Position numbers and translations under genes: made by a program
Assembly (NCBI RefSeq): GCF_023715745.1
Contig: NZ_JAMBOV010000001.1
Location: 930,001-994,000, forward strand
DNA: 64,000 bases
Source: Microbacterium oleivorans
GTDB lineage: Bacteria > Actinomycetota > Actinomycetes > Actinomycetales > Microbacteriaceae
Reading direction: 5' to 3'
Notes under the pieces: model-generated
What the model saw: only the letters and a program-made list of their open reading frames with translations
Told to the model about the DNA's origin: nothing
The model's database searches: none
Shown: piece after piece, positions 15,705-24,504 of the stretch
Layout: each line of letters begins with the position of its first letter
Position numbering within the stretch: the stretch's first letter is position 1

Positions 15705-15734
15705 ATGCGTTTCGTGTCGGACCCCTCCTCGTGA
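15705..15734 (+). CDS. Nine-codon leader ORF overlapping tauE
   Basis: ATG followed by codons for RFVSDPSS and TGA. The stop overlaps the GTG of the tauE-like gene (GTGA), and the ATG is placed as a leaderless start. This would let ribosomes reach the tauE GTG, which has no Shine-Dalgarno, by termination and reinitiation. Too short to prove by sequence alone. Confidence 0.4.
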   Translation: MRFVSDPSS

Positions 15735-16537
15735 CCACGACACCCGCCCTCACCCGCACCCCCCGCTACTACCTCGGCGCGGCGGGCATCGGTCTGCTCG
15801 CCGGCCTCATGTCGGGCATGTTCGGCGTGGGCGGCGGAACCGTGATCGTGCCTCTTCTGCTGACGCTGCTCGTCTTCGATCAGAAGCGCGCGGCGGGCAC
15901 GTCGCTGGCCGCGATCGTCCCGACCGCCGCCGTCGGCGTCGTCTCATACGCCTCCGTCGGAGCGGTCGCCTGGGTGCCGGCGCTGATCCTCGCGGCCGCC
16001 GCTGTCGTGGGCGCGCAGATAGGGACGTGGCTGCTCGCCCGCTTGCCGCAGAACGCGATCCGCTGGGGCTTCATCGCCTTCCTCGTGGTCGTCATCGTGA
16101 TGCTCTTCATCGTCGTGCCCTCCCGCGAGGCCGAGCTGCCGCTGTCGTGGCTGACGGGATCGGGGCTCGCCGTGCTCGGTGTCTTCACAGGTGTCATGGC
16201 GGGCCTGCTCGGCGTCGGCGGCGGCGTCATCGTCGTGCCCGCACTGATGTTCCTCTTCGGCACGAGCGACCTCGTGGCCAAGGGCACCTCGCTGCTCATG
16301 ATGATCCCGACCGCCATCTCGGGGACGATCGGCAACCTCCGCCGTCACAACGTCGACCTCGTCGCCGCGGGCGTCATCGGTGTCGCCGCGTGCACCACCA
16401 CCGCCCTTGGCGCGTGGCTCGCGACCCTCGTCGACCCGTTCACCGCCAACGTGCTGTTCGCGGTCTACCTCACCTTCATCGCCGTGCAGCTGGCCATCAA
16501 AGCGGTCCGCGCCCACCGCGCCGGTCGCACCCGCTGA
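15731..16537 (+). CDS. TauE/SafE family membrane permease
   Basis: Integral membrane protein of 268 residues with about eight hydrophobic segments. It shows the internal duplication of the family: GVGGGTVIVPLL near residue 33 and GVGGGVIVVPAL near residue 163. Members export sulfite, sulfoacetate or related organic anions; the substrate here is unknown. The GTG at 15731 is preceded by no ribosome binding site but overlaps the stop of a short leader ORF. It is followed by a separate promoter for the MaoC pair. Confidence 0.83.
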   Translation: MTTTPALTRTPRYYLGAAGIGLLAGLMSGMFGVGGGTVIVPLLLTLLVFDQKRAAGTSLAAIVPTAAVGVVSYASVGAVAWVPALILAAAAVVGAQIGTWLLARLPQNAIRWGFIAFLVVVIVMLFIVVPSREAELPLSWLTGSGLAVLGVFTGVMAGLLGVGGGVIVVPALMFLFGTSDLVAKGTSLLMMIPTAISGTIGNLRRHNVDLVAAGVIGVAACTTTALGAWLATLVDPFTANVLFAVYLTFIAVQLAIKAVRAHRAGRTR

Positions 16538-16563
16538 CCCGGACCCGCCGCGGGCCTGGACGG

Positions 16564-16569
16564 TAGGAT
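16564..16569 (+). promoter_or_regulatory. -10 box of leaderless hadA-like gene
   Basis: TAGGAT, then six bases, then the GTG at 16576. Confidence 0.55.
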
Positions 16570-16575
16570 CGACCG

Positions 16576-17022
16576 GTGCCCGTGAATCCCGAGTTGCAAG
16601 GTCGCGTCTTCCCGCCGACCACCCCGTACCTCGTCGGACGTGAGAAGGTGCGCGAGTTCGCCCGCGCCGTCTTCGCGACCGACCCGCAGCACGACGACCC
16701 CGACGCGGCCCGCGCCCTCGGCTATGCCGATGTCGTCGCGCCGCCGACGTTCGCCATGGTGATCCAGGACGTCACCCTCCAGCAGCTGCTCAGCGAACCG
16801 GGATCGGGCATCGTCCTCGAGCGCGTCGTCCACGCCGAGCAGCGCTTCCGGTACACGCGTCCGATCGTCGCCGGCGACGAGCTCACGGGACGCCTGACGG
16901 TCACCGGCATCCGCGCATTCGGAAAGGGCGCGATGGTGACGAGTGAGGCCGAGATCACGGATGCCGCGGGGGACCACGTCGTCACCGCGACATCCGTCCT
17001 GCTGGTGGGAGGCGACGAATGA
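16576..17022 (+). CDS. MaoC-type dehydratase N-terminal domain protein (HadA-like)
   Basis: 148-residue hot-dog fold protein like the HadA subunit of (3R)-hydroxyacyl-ACP dehydratases. PTFAMVIQDV, RFRYTRPIVAGDEL and the C-terminal VVTATSVLLV strand fit this family. It lacks the full catalytic Asp/His hydratase motif, which is carried by the next gene, as in HadA/HadB heterodimers. The stop overlaps the next start by four bases. The trio with murB is a conserved actinobacterial arrangement. The likely role is fatty-acid elongation or another acyl dehydration step. Confidence 0.8.
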   Translation: MPVNPELQGRVFPPTTPYLVGREKVREFARAVFATDPQHDDPDAARALGYADVVAPPTFAMVIQDVTLQQLLSEPGSGIVLERVVHAEQRFRYTRPIVAGDELTGRLTVTGIRAFGKGAMVTSEAEITDAAGDHVVTATSVLLVGGDE

Positions 17023-17426
17023 CGACCCTCGAGATCGGCGCTGTCGTCGCCGAGCGCACCGTGCACCTGACCCGTGCCTCGCTCGTGCGGTACGCGGGTG
17101 CGTCGGGCGACTTCAACCCCATCCACTACAACGACGCCGTCGCCGAACGCGTCGGGCTGCCCGGCGTCCTCGCGCACGGCATGCTGACCATGGGTCTCGC
17201 GGTCGAGACGATCGTCGAATGGCTCGGCGACTCCGGCCGCATCCTCGACTACGGCGTCCGCTTCACGCGCCCCGTCGTCGTCGACACCGAGTCCGGCGCC
17301 GACGTCACCGTCGTCGCGAAGATCGGTGCCGTGGACGACGAGGCCGTGCGCGTCGACCTGACCGTCTCGCACGACGGCACCACGGTCCTCGGCAAGGCGC
17401 AGGTGCGCGTCCGCGCGGCATCCTGA
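17019..17426 (+). CDS. MaoC-type dehydratase catalytic subunit (HadB-like)
   Basis: 135 residues with the hydratase-2 motif YAGASGDFNPIHYND (catalytic Asp and His) followed by LPGVLAHGMLTMG. It forms the active partner of the HadA-like protein encoded just upstream (ATGA overlap). Its stop overlaps the murB ATG by one base (TGATG), so the three genes are translated as a coupled unit. Dehydration of (3R)-hydroxyacyl thioesters is the expected reaction; the physiological chain length is unknown. Confidence 0.83.
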   Translation: MTTLEIGAVVAERTVHLTRASLVRYAGASGDFNPIHYNDAVAERVGLPGVLAHGMLTMGLAVETIVEWLGDSGRILDYGVRFTRPVVVDTESGADVTVVAKIGAVDDEAVRVDLTVSHDGTTVLGKAQVRVRAAS

Positions 17427-18562
17427 TGCCCGAGATCGCCCCCGTTCCCCTGGCGCAGCTCACGACGCTGCGCGTCGGCGGTGCGCCGCGCCGGATGATC
17501 GAGGCGACGACGACGGCGGAGCTCGTGGAGGCCCTGCGCGATGTGTGGGAGGCGGGGGAGCGCTGGCTCGTCCTGGGCGGCGGCTCGAACCTCCTGTTCG
17601 GCGACGACGAGTTCGACGGCACCGTGATCCTCGTCCGCACGAGCGGCGTCGAGCGGCTGCCGTCCCCGAACCCGGGGCATGTGCGGCTGAAGGTCCAGGC
17701 GGGTCACCCCTGGGACGACCTCGTGGCGCAGACGGTGGCCGCAGGTCTCAGCGGCATCGAGGCCATGTCGGGCATCCCCGGCACCACCGGCGCCGCCCCC
17801 ATCCAGAACGTCGGCGCCTACGGGCAGGAGATCGTCGAGACGCTCGTCGAGGTCGAACTCATCGATGAGGCGACGGGGGATGTCTCGGTGGTCCCGGCAT
17901 CCGATCTGGGACTGGGGCTGCGCACGTCGGTGCTGAAGAAGCACTGGGGGTCGGTCCCCGAACGTTCCGCCGTCGTCCTGTCGGTCACGCTCGAACTCGC
18001 CCAGGTCGGTCACGGCGACGTGCCCGTGCGCGGTGCGCAGCTGCGTTCCGCGCTCGGACTCGAGGCGGATGCCACGGTCTCGCTCTCGTGGATCCGTGAG
18101 ACGGTGCTGGACATCCGGGGTCGCAAGGGCATGGTCCTCGACGAGGCCGATCACGACACCTGGAGCGCCGGGTCCTTCTTCCAGAACCCGATCGTCTCGG
18201 CGCAGTTCGCCGCGACCCTGCCGCCGGAGGCGCCGCGCTGGTCGATGGCGCCGGAGCAGGAGGCCGACCGCGTGATCCCGCTCGACCGGTTCGACGGCTT
18301 CATCCCGCCGCGAGAAGGCGGACCCGCTCCCGTCAAGATCAGCGCCGCGTGGCTCATCGAGCACGCCGGCATGCGCAAGGGATTCCGGCTGCCGGGCTCG
18401 CAGGCGTCGCTGTCGACGAAGCACGCGCTCGCGCTCACCAACCGCGGACGGGCCCGCGCGGAGGAGGTCGCTGCGCTGGCGCGACTGATCCAGCAGCGCG
18501 TGCAGTCCGAGTTCGGAGTGCTGCTGCAGCCCGAGCCGGTGCTCTTCGACGTCGAGCTCTGA
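17426..18562 (+). CDS. murB: UDP-N-acetylmuramate dehydrogenase
   Basis: FAD enzyme that reduces UDP-GlcNAc-enolpyruvate to UDP-MurNAc with NADPH, the second committed step of peptidoglycan synthesis; cytoplasmic, 378 residues. Flavin-binding motifs are intact: VLGGGSNLLFGDD near residue 50 and AMSGIPGTTGAAPIQNVGAYG near 112. The catalytic-region SAGSFFQNP and the C-terminal SLSTKHALALTNRG are also present. The start overlaps the HadB-like stop by one base, so expression is coupled to the dehydratase pair. Confidence 0.93.
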   Translation: MPEIAPVPLAQLTTLRVGGAPRRMIEATTTAELVEALRDVWEAGERWLVLGGGSNLLFGDDEFDGTVILVRTSGVERLPSPNPGHVRLKVQAGHPWDDLVAQTVAAGLSGIEAMSGIPGTTGAAPIQNVGAYGQEIVETLVEVELIDEATGDVSVVPASDLGLGLRTSVLKKHWGSVPERSAVVLSVTLELAQVGHGDVPVRGAQLRSALGLEADATVSLSWIRETVLDIRGRKGMVLDEADHDTWSAGSFFQNPIVSAQFAATLPPEAPRWSMAPEQEADRVIPLDRFDGFIPPREGGPAPVKISAAWLIEHAGMRKGFRLPGSQASLSTKHALALTNRGRARAEEVAALARLIQQRVQSEFGVLLQPEPVLFDVEL

Positions 18563-18584
18563 CCCGGGCCGCAGCCGGCGTGCT

Positions 18585-19784
18585 TCAGCCGAAGAGGCGC
18601 TGCAGGCGCTGCACGCCCTCGAGGAGCTGGTCCTCACCCAGGGCGTACGACAGGCGCAGGTAGCCGGACGGGCCGAACGCCTCACCCGGGACCACGGCGA
18701 CTTCGGCCCGCTCGAGGATGTAGTCGGCGAGCTCCAGCGACGTGTCGATGCGGACGCCGTCCCAGTCGCGGCCCAGCAGACCCGTGACGTCGGGGTAGAC
18801 GTAGAACGCGCCGAGCGGGTTCGGCACCGTGACGCCCGGGATCTTCGCGAGCTCGGACACGATCAGCCCGCGGCGGCGGTCGAACGCCTGTCGCATCTTC
18901 TCCGCCTCGTCCTGCGGGCCCGACAGGGCGGCGAGGGCTGCGCGCTGGGCGATGTTGTTGACGTTGGAGCTGAGGTGCGACTGCAGGTTGCCGGCGACCT
19001 TCATCGCGTCGGCGGGGCCCACCATCCAGCCCACGCGCCACCCGGTCATGGCGTAGGTCTTCGCGACGCCGTTGACGAGGATCGTCTGGCCCGCGAGCTC
19101 GGGAACCGCCTCGACGATCGACACCGCCCGGGCGCCCTCGTAGACGAGGTTCTGGTAGATCTCATCGGTGATCACCCAGATGCCGTGGGCGAGGGCCCAC
19201 TCGCCGATCGCCTTCGTCTCGTCGGCGGTGTACACGGCGCCGGTGGGGTTCGAGGGCGACACGAACACCAGGGCGGTCGTCTTGTCGGTGCGGGCGGCTT
19301 CGAGCTGCTCGACGGTGACCTTGTATTCCTGGTCCGCACCGGCGAACACCTCGACGGGCACGCCGTCGGCGAGGGCGATCGCCTCGGGGTACGTGGTCCA
19401 GTACGGTGCGGGCAGCAGGACCTCGTCACCCGGGTTCACGACAGCCTGGAACGCCTGGTAGACGGCCTGCTTGCCGCCGTTGGTGACGATGATCTGCGAC
19501 GGTGCGACCTCGAGACCCGAGTCGCGCAGCGTCTTCGCGGCGATCGCCTCGCGCAGCACCGGCAGGCCGGCCGCCGGGGTGTACCGGAAGTTGGCGGGGT
19601 CGCGCAGGGCCTCGGCGGCGGCATCGACGATGAACTGCGGCGTCGCGAAGTCGGGCTCTCCGGCGGCATACGAGACGACCGGCCGTCCGGCGGCCTGCAG
19701 GGCCTTGGCCTTGGCGTCGACCTTGAGGGTCGCGGACTCGGCGATGGCGGAGAGTTTGGCGGAGACGGGAGCGCGTTCGGTCAC
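18585..19784 (-). CDS. Class I/II aminotransferase (aspartate type)
   Basis: PLP enzyme of 399 residues, typical of class I aspartate aminotransferases. [10 protein letters not shown] binds the cofactor region, and [12 protein letters not shown] carries the Schiff-base Lys near residue 242. RLSYAL near the C-terminus carries the substrate carboxylate Arg. The GTG at 19784 is six bases after TACGCT, so the transcript is probably leaderless. It is convergent with murB and followed upstream on the same strand by map. Aspartate, tyrosine or another acidic/aromatic substrate is possible; the sequence does not decide. Confidence 0.87.
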   Translation of the reverse strand: MTERAPVSAKLSAIAESATLKVDAKAKALQAAGRPVVSYAAGEPDFATPQFIVDAAAEALRDPANFRYTPAAGLPVLREAIAAKTLRDSGLEVAPSQIIVTNGGKQAVYQAFQAVVNPGDEVLLPAPYWTTYPEAIALADGVPVEVFAGADQEYKVTVEQLEAARTDKTTALVFVSPSNPTGAVYTADETKAIGEWALAHGIWVITDEIYQNLVYEGARAVSIVEAVPELAGQTILVNGVAKTYAMTGWRVGWMVGPADAMKVAGNLQSHLSSNVNNIAQRAALAALSGPQDEAEKMRQAFDRRRGLIVSELAKIPGVTVPNPLGAFYVYPDVTGLLGRDWDGVRIDTSLELADYILERAEVAVVPGEAFGPSGYLRLSYALGEDQLLEGVQRLQRLFG

Positions 19785-19790
19785 CCTCCG

Positions 19791-19796
19791 AGCGTA
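19791..19796 (-). promoter_or_regulatory. -10 box of leaderless aminotransferase gene
   Basis: TACGCT on the minus strand, six bases before the GTG at 19784. Confidence 0.55.
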
Positions 19797-19833
19797 CCGT
19801 CGGGCGCCGCGCGGGTGAGGGGTGTGTCGGGGG

Positions 19834-20607
19834 TCAGCGCGTCGGGCGGGTGAGGATCTCGTTGCCCGATTCGAGGATGGCCACCGTGTGCTCGGTGTGC
19901 GCGGTGCGGCATCCGGTCGCGCTGCGCAGCGTCCAGCCGTCCTCGTCGATCTTCAGCTCGTCGGTGTCGACCATGACCCACGGCTCGATGGCGAGCATGA
20001 GCCCCGGGCGCAGGCGGTAGCCGCGTCCGGTGCGCCCGGTGTTCGACACGTGCGGGTCCTGGTGCATCGTCGTGCCGATGCCGTGCCCGCCGAACTCGGT
20101 GTTGACCGGGTAGCCGGCGCCGGTGAGCACGTCGCCGATCGCGGCGGAGATGTCGCCGATCCGGGCACCGGGCTGGGCGGCCTCGATGCCGGCGGCGAGG
20201 GCCTCCTCGGTCGCGCGGACGAGGGCGTCGTTCTCGGCGTGGGGTGCTCCGCCGACGGTGAAGCTGATCGCGGCGTCGGCGGCGACGCCGCCCGTCTTGA
20301 TCGCGAGGTCGAGGGTCAGCAGGTCGCCGGCGGCGACGCGCTGGTCGCGGGGCCGGCCGTGGAGGACGGCGTCGTTGACGGCGGTGCAGATGTAGTGGCC
20401 GAAGGGACCGCGGCCGAACGAGGGTGCGTAGTCGACGTAGCAGGACTCGGCGCCCGCGCCCAGGATCATGTCCTTGGCCCAGGCGTCGATCTCGAGGAGG
20501 TTCGTCCCCGGCTTCACGCGTTCCTTGATGCCGTGGAGGATGTCGCCGACGAGCCCGCCCGTGGTGCGGGCGCGGTCGATCTGTTCGGGGGTGAGGATCT
20601 CGATCAC
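19834..20607 (-). CDS. map: Methionine aminopeptidase type I
   Basis: Removes the N-terminal Met from new proteins; cytoplasmic, two-metal, about 257 residues. Ligands are visible in [17 protein letters not shown] (two Asp), [15 protein letters not shown] (His), LAIEPWV (Glu) and EHTVAI (Glu). The frame is open to an ATG at 20649, but homologues start with the [12 protein letters not shown] segment, so the GTG at 20607 is chosen. A TAGGAT at 20648-20653 would give a short untranslated leader of about 35 bases, consistent with this choice. It is divergent from the helicase gene. Confidence 0.88.
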   Translation of the reverse strand: MIEILTPEQIDRARTTGGLVGDILHGIKERVKPGTNLLEIDAWAKDMILGAGAESCYVDYAPSFGRGPFGHYICTAVNDAVLHGRPRDQRVAAGDLLTLDLAIKTGGVAADAAISFTVGGAPHAENDALVRATEEALAAGIEAAQPGARIGDISAAIGDVLTGAGYPVNTEFGGHGIGTTMHQDPHVSNTGRTGRGYRLRPGLMLAIEPWVMVDTDELKIDEDGWTLRSATGCRTAHTEHTVAILESGNEILTRPTR

Positions 20608-20647
20608 GAGGCAGGCAGTCCGTTCCGGTCGGCAGGCGCGACCTCTC

Positions 20648-20653
20648 ATCCTA
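20648..20653 (-). promoter_or_regulatory. -10 box for map
   Basis: TAGGAT on the minus strand about 40 bases before the GTG at 20607. Confidence 0.45.
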
Positions 20654-20686
20654 CGCCTGCCCGGATGGTTCCCAGCCCGGCTCCAC

Positions 20687-20692
20687 TACGGT
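20687..20692 (+). promoter_or_regulatory. -10 box of leaderless DEAD-box helicase gene
   Basis: TACGGT, then six bases, then the GTG at 20699. Confidence 0.55.
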
Positions 20693-20698
20693 GGGTAG

Positions 20699-22513
20699 GT
20701 GAGTGACCCCCAGACCCCGACCGATTCCGCAGACACCCCCGCCCTCCCCGGCTTCGACGAGCTGGGTCTGACCGGTCCCGTCCTCGCCGCCATCAAAGAC
20801 CTCGGGTACGAGACCCCCTCGGCCATCCAGGCCGCGACCATCCCCGTCCTCCTCGGCGGCCGCGACGTCGTCGGCATGGCGCAGACCGGCACCGGCAAGA
20901 CCGCCGCCTTCGCGCTGCCGATCATGGAGAACCTCGACCTGACCCAGAAGACGCCGCAGGCACTCGTGCTGGCCCCGACCCGCGAGCTCGCGCTCCAGGT
21001 CTGCGAGGCGTTCGAGTCCTACGCCGCGCGCATGAAGAACGTCCACGTCCTCCCCGTGTACGGCGGACAGGGCTACGGCGTGCAGCTGTCGGCGCTCCGC
21101 CGCGGTGTGCACATCGTCGTGGGCACGCCCGGTCGCATCATGGACCACCTCGAGAAGGGCACCCTCGACCTCTCGGCGCTCAAGAACCTCGTCCTCGACG
21201 AGGCCGACGAGATGCTGAAGATGGGCTTCGCGGAGGACGTCGAGCAGATCCTCGCGCAGACCCCCGAGGACAAGCAGGTGGCGCTGTTCTCGGCGACCAT
21301 GCCGGCATCCATCCGCCGCCTCGCGCAGCAGTACCTGCGCGATCCGGAGGAGATCACGGTCAAGACCAAGACCTCCACCAACACGAACATCACCCAGCGC
21401 TACCTGATCGTGTCGTACCAGCAGAAGGTGGACGCCCTCACCCGCATCCTCGAGGTCGAGGACTTCGACGGGATGATCATCTTCGTCCGCACGAAGAACG
21501 AGACCGAGACCCTCGCCGAGAAGCTTCGCGCCCGCGGCTTCAGCGCGGCGCCGATCAACGGCGACATCCCGCAGCCGCAGCGCGAGCGGAGCATCCAGCA
21601 GCTCAAGGACGGCAAGCTCGACATCCTCGTCGCGACCGACGTCGCCGCGCGTGGTCTCGACGTCGAGCGCATCAGCCACGTCGTGAACTTCGACATCCCG
21701 ACCGACACCGAGTCCTACGTGCACCGCATCGGCCGCACCGGTCGCGCCGGTCGCAAGGGTGACGCGATCAGCTTCGTGACTCCGCGCGAGCGCTACCTGC
21801 TGGCGCACATCGAGCGCGCGACGCGTCAGGCGCCCACGCAGATGCAGCTGCCGACGACGGAGGACATCAACTCGACCCGTCTGGCGCGCTTCGACGACGC
21901 CATCACGACGGCGCTCGCCGAGACCGAGCGCATCACGGCGTTCCGCGACGTGATCGCGCACTACGTCCGCAACCACGACGTGCCCGAGCAGGATGTCGCC
22001 GCCGCGCTCGCCGTCGTGGCGCAGGGCGAGACCCCGCTGCTGCTCGACCCCGAGCGCGACGAGCTCGCGAAAGCGATCGCCGCGGACGCCGAACGGGGCA
22101 CCCGCAAGGACCGGCCCGCGCGCACCGACGGCGCGCGCGAGCGGCGCGGCAAGGGCGACTTCACGACGTACCGCATCGCGGTCGGCCGCCGCCAGCGCGT
22201 CGAGCCGCGTCAGATCGTCGGCGCGCTCGCGAACGAGGGCGGCCTCGGCCGCGACGACTTCGGTGCGATCACGATCCGGCCCGACTTCTCTCTCGTGGAA
22301 CTGCCGACGTCGATGGACGCCTCGGTCCTCGAGCGCCTCAAGGGCACGCGCATCTCGGGCCAGCTCATCGAGATCCGTCCCGACCGCGGCCGTCCCGGCG
22401 GGGAGCGTCCGAAGCGCTCCTTCGAGGACCGCCCGAAGCGCTCGTACGACGACCGCCCCGCGCGCACGTACGACGACCGCCCCGCGCGCAAACCGCGCCA
22501 CGGCCGCGACTGA
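20699..22513 (+). CDS. DEAD-box RNA helicase with DbpA-type RNA-binding domain
   Basis: ATP-dependent RNA helicase of 604 residues, like DeaD/CsdA, for ribosome assembly and mRNA remodelling. All motifs are seen in order: Q motif (GYETPSAIQ), AQTGTGKT, PTRELALQV, DEAD, SAT, ATDVAARGLD and HRIGRTGRAG. Residues about 475-560 form a DbpA-like RNA-binding domain. The tail is basic and repetitive, with several units of the (K/A)R(S/T)(Y/F)(D/E)DRP type encoded by near-identical 24-base repeats, probably a flexible RNA-binding extension. The 3' end lies in one copy of a 22-bp repeat that flanks the hairpin element downstream. Confidence 0.92.
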   Translation: MSDPQTPTDSADTPALPGFDELGLTGPVLAAIKDLGYETPSAIQAATIPVLLGGRDVVGMAQTGTGKTAAFALPIMENLDLTQKTPQALVLAPTRELALQVCEAFESYAARMKNVHVLPVYGGQGYGVQLSALRRGVHIVVGTPGRIMDHLEKGTLDLSALKNLVLDEADEMLKMGFAEDVEQILAQTPEDKQVALFSATMPASIRRLAQQYLRDPEEITVKTKTSTNTNITQRYLIVSYQQKVDALTRILEVEDFDGMIIFVRTKNETETLAEKLRARGFSAAPINGDIPQPQRERSIQQLKDGKLDILVATDVAARGLDVERISHVVNFDIPTDTESYVHRIGRTGRAGRKGDAISFVTPRERYLLAHIERATRQAPTQMQLPTTEDINSTRLARFDDAITTALAETERITAFRDVIAHYVRNHDVPEQDVAAALAVVAQGETPLLLDPERDELAKAIAADAERGTRKDRPARTDGARERRGKGDFTTYRIAVGRRQRVEPRQIVGALANEGGLGRDDFGAITIRPDFSLVELPTSMDASVLERLKGTRISGQLIEIRPDRGRPGGERPKRSFEDRPKRSYDDRPARTYDDRPARKPRHGRD

Positions 22514-22527
22514 CGGCATCCGCTCGC
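22506..22527 (+). repeat. 22-bp direct repeat, copy 1
   Basis: Identical to 22638-22659. It spans the last codons and stop of the helicase gene and the start of the downstream hairpin. The two copies flank the hairpin element at 22542-22616. Confidence 0.75.
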
Positions 22528-22541
22528 ACCGCCGCGTGCGC

Positions 22542-22616
22542 GGATGCAAGGGATCGGGCGCGACATGCCGCGGGTCGTGGTGGCCGGTCGGCGTGTCGGC
22601 CCGGATGCATTGCATC
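22542..22616. repeat. Intergenic hairpin repeat, copy B
   Basis: Second copy of the element at 5040-5115. The left arm begins GGATGCAAGGGATC and continues to CGACATGCCG; the right arm contains CGGCGTGTCGGCCCGGAT and ends TTGCATC. The arms pair imperfectly. No ORF is inside. It lies between the convergent helicase and GH2 genes. Confidence 0.72.
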
Positions 22617-22624
22617 GGCTGACG

Positions 22625-22659
22625 GCGAGCGGATGCCGCGACTGACGGCATCCGCTCGC
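22625..22659. terminator. Bidirectional terminator hairpin
   Basis: Perfect 14-base arms, GCGAGCGGATGCCG and its inverse (22625-22638 and 22646-22659), with a seven-base loop. It is placed between convergent genes. Its right arm is part of the second 22-bp repeat. Confidence 0.7.
22638..22659 (+). repeat. 22-bp direct repeat, copy 2
   Basis: Exact copy of 22506-22527, 132 bases further on, beyond the hairpin element. Confidence 0.75.
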
Positions 22660-22681
22660 GTCGGGGCGTTCGAGGATGCCC

Positions 22682-24493
22682 TTACCCGGCGGCCTCGCCG
22701 GTGATCGCCGCACGGATGCGGTCGAGCGGGATCTTCGGGGTGCGGTCCTCGGTCACGAGCCCGTTCGTCTCCTGCAGGGTGTCGCTCAGCTGCGTGTAGC
22801 AGAAGCCCGCGAGGGCCTCGCTCGCGTGCACGGCCGCCATCAGGCCCTCGAAGCGCTCCGCGAAGTCGTCGGGTGAGGTCGCGGTCGAATACCCCCAGGC
22901 GTTCTCCGCGGACTCGGTGTCGAACGAGATGCCGCCGAACTCGGTGAGCATGACGGGCGCATCCGACACGTCGCCGCTGAGGATGAGTGCCCGCCCCGCG
23001 GGGCCGACCGTGTCCATGAGGCGGCGGACGTCGGCATCCGTCGCATACCGACGCTGCACGACATCGGGGCGCCACTCGTAGTCGTGGATCGCGACGATGT
23101 CGGTGTCGACCTGCTCCCAGCCGTCGTTCGAGACCACCGGGCGAGTCGGGTCGAGCGCCTTCGTCAACGAGACGAGCGCGCGCGCGAAGTGCTGCATCCG
23201 AGGGTCGCTCGCGATGTGCTGCACGCCCCAGCTCTCGTTGAGCGGAACCCACGTGACGATCGACGGGTGCGACACATCACGCCGCACCACGTCGAGCCAC
23301 TCGCGCGTCGTGCGCTCGATGGCCGTCTGCGTGAACGCGTACGTTCCGGGTGCCTCGCCCCAGATGAGCAGGCCGAGCTGGTCGGCGGCGAGCAGGAAAC
23401 GCGGATCCTCGAACTTCTGGTGAACACGCGTCGCGTTGAACCCCATCGCCCGGATCAGCTCCGCCTCCTCGCGCAGGGCCTGCGCCGACGGCGCGGCGAG
23501 GTGCGATCCGGGCCAGTACCCCTGGTTGAGCACGGAGCGCACGTAGTACGGCCGGTCGTTGAGCCAGAAGCGTCCACGGGCGACGTGGGCGGTGCGGATG
23601 CCGAGGTACGAGGCCACGGCATCCTCGCCGACGCGCACCTCGGCATCGAGGAGGCGCGGGTGCTCGGGCGACCACAGCAGTTCCTCGTATGACTGGCCGT
23701 TGCGCAGTTCCGCGAGGGCGAGGACGACGGTGAGCTCGCTCTCGGTGACGACGGCGCGGGCGGTAGCGAGCGGACGACCGTCGAGAGAAAGGTCGATCTC
23801 GACGCTCACGCCGGCCACCGGCCGCTCCGACAGTTCGATGTCGGCCGTGACGGTCCCGACGCGGGGATCCGTCGTCCACCGCAGCGCGCGAACGTGGAGG
23901 GGCGGAACGCTCTCGAGCCAGACCGGCTGCCAGATGCCGGTGGTGCGGTGGTACCAGATGACGTGCGGATCCTCTCGCCAGTCCTGCTTTCCGCGAGGCT
24001 GCGAGATATCGAGGGGATCGTCCTCCACGCGCACGACCACGCGGGCCCCGGCGCGCGCGACATGGGTGACGTCGAGGGTGAAGGGCGTGTGTCCGCCTTC
24101 GTGCGAGCCGACGAGCGCGCCGTCCACCCACACGTGGCACCGGTAGTCGACTGCCCCGAAGTGCAGCAGGAGACGCCGACCGGATTCGTGGCGGGCGGCC
24201 GTCAGGTCGGCGTCGGTGAGATCGCGGGAGTACCAGACGACGCGATGCATTCCGGTGTCCGCGATGCCCGACGCCGAGGATTCCGGTGGGAAGGGAACGA
24301 GGATGTCGCGCTGCGCGACGCCGGATGCCGGCCATCCCGATTCGATGCCGCTGTCGGCATCGTCGTGCGCGAAGGACCAGGTGCCGCAGAGGTCCGCCCA
24401 GGCGGTCCGCATCAGCTGGGGCCGGGGATATGTGCCGTCTTGCGTGCTGGCACGCACGGCGCCGTGGTCGTCATCGATCATGGCGTCCAGCAT
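22682..24493 (-). CDS. Glycoside hydrolase family 2 protein
   Basis: Retaining glycosidase of 603 residues with the GH2 layout: sugar-binding domain (CHVWVDGALVGSHEGGHTPF), immunoglobulin-like domain and TIM barrel. The acid/base Glu is in PLNESWG (Glu420) and the nucleophile in LTEFGG (Glu518). There is no signal peptide, so it acts inside the cell on imported sugars. Beta-glucuronidase, beta-galactosidase and related activities are all possible. The start at 24493 is preferred (GAGG close by, TACGAG seven bases upstream); an ATG at 24481 is the alternative. A LacI-type palindrome at 24505-24516 sits just upstream, tying it to the adjacent lacI and sugar transporter. Confidence 0.85.
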   Translation of the reverse strand: MLDAMIDDDHGAVRASTQDGTYPRPQLMRTAWADLCGTWSFAHDDADSGIESGWPASGVAQRDILVPFPPESSASGIADTGMHRVVWYSRDLTDADLTAARHESGRRLLLHFGAVDYRCHVWVDGALVGSHEGGHTPFTLDVTHVARAGARVVVRVEDDPLDISQPRGKQDWREDPHVIWYHRTTGIWQPVWLESVPPLHVRALRWTTDPRVGTVTADIELSERPVAGVSVEIDLSLDGRPLATARAVVTESELTVVLALAELRNGQSYEELLWSPEHPRLLDAEVRVGEDAVASYLGIRTAHVARGRFWLNDRPYYVRSVLNQGYWPGSHLAAPSAQALREEAELIRAMGFNATRVHQKFEDPRFLLAADQLGLLIWGEAPGTYAFTQTAIERTTREWLDVVRRDVSHPSIVTWVPLNESWGVQHIASDPRMQHFARALVSLTKALDPTRPVVSNDGWEQVDTDIVAIHDYEWRPDVVQRRYATDADVRRLMDTVGPAGRALILSGDVSDAPVMLTEFGGISFDTESAENAWGYSTATSPDDFAERFEGLMAAVHASEALAGFCYTQLSDTLQETNGLVTEDRTPKIPLDRIRAAITGEAAG

Positions 24494-24504
24494 GCCTCAT
24501 CTCG

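Noticed and set aside
22390-22510. Repeats at the helicase 3' end as a CRISPR-like array
   Set aside because: The 24-base units are in frame, encode a basic protein tail and are contiguous with no spacers.
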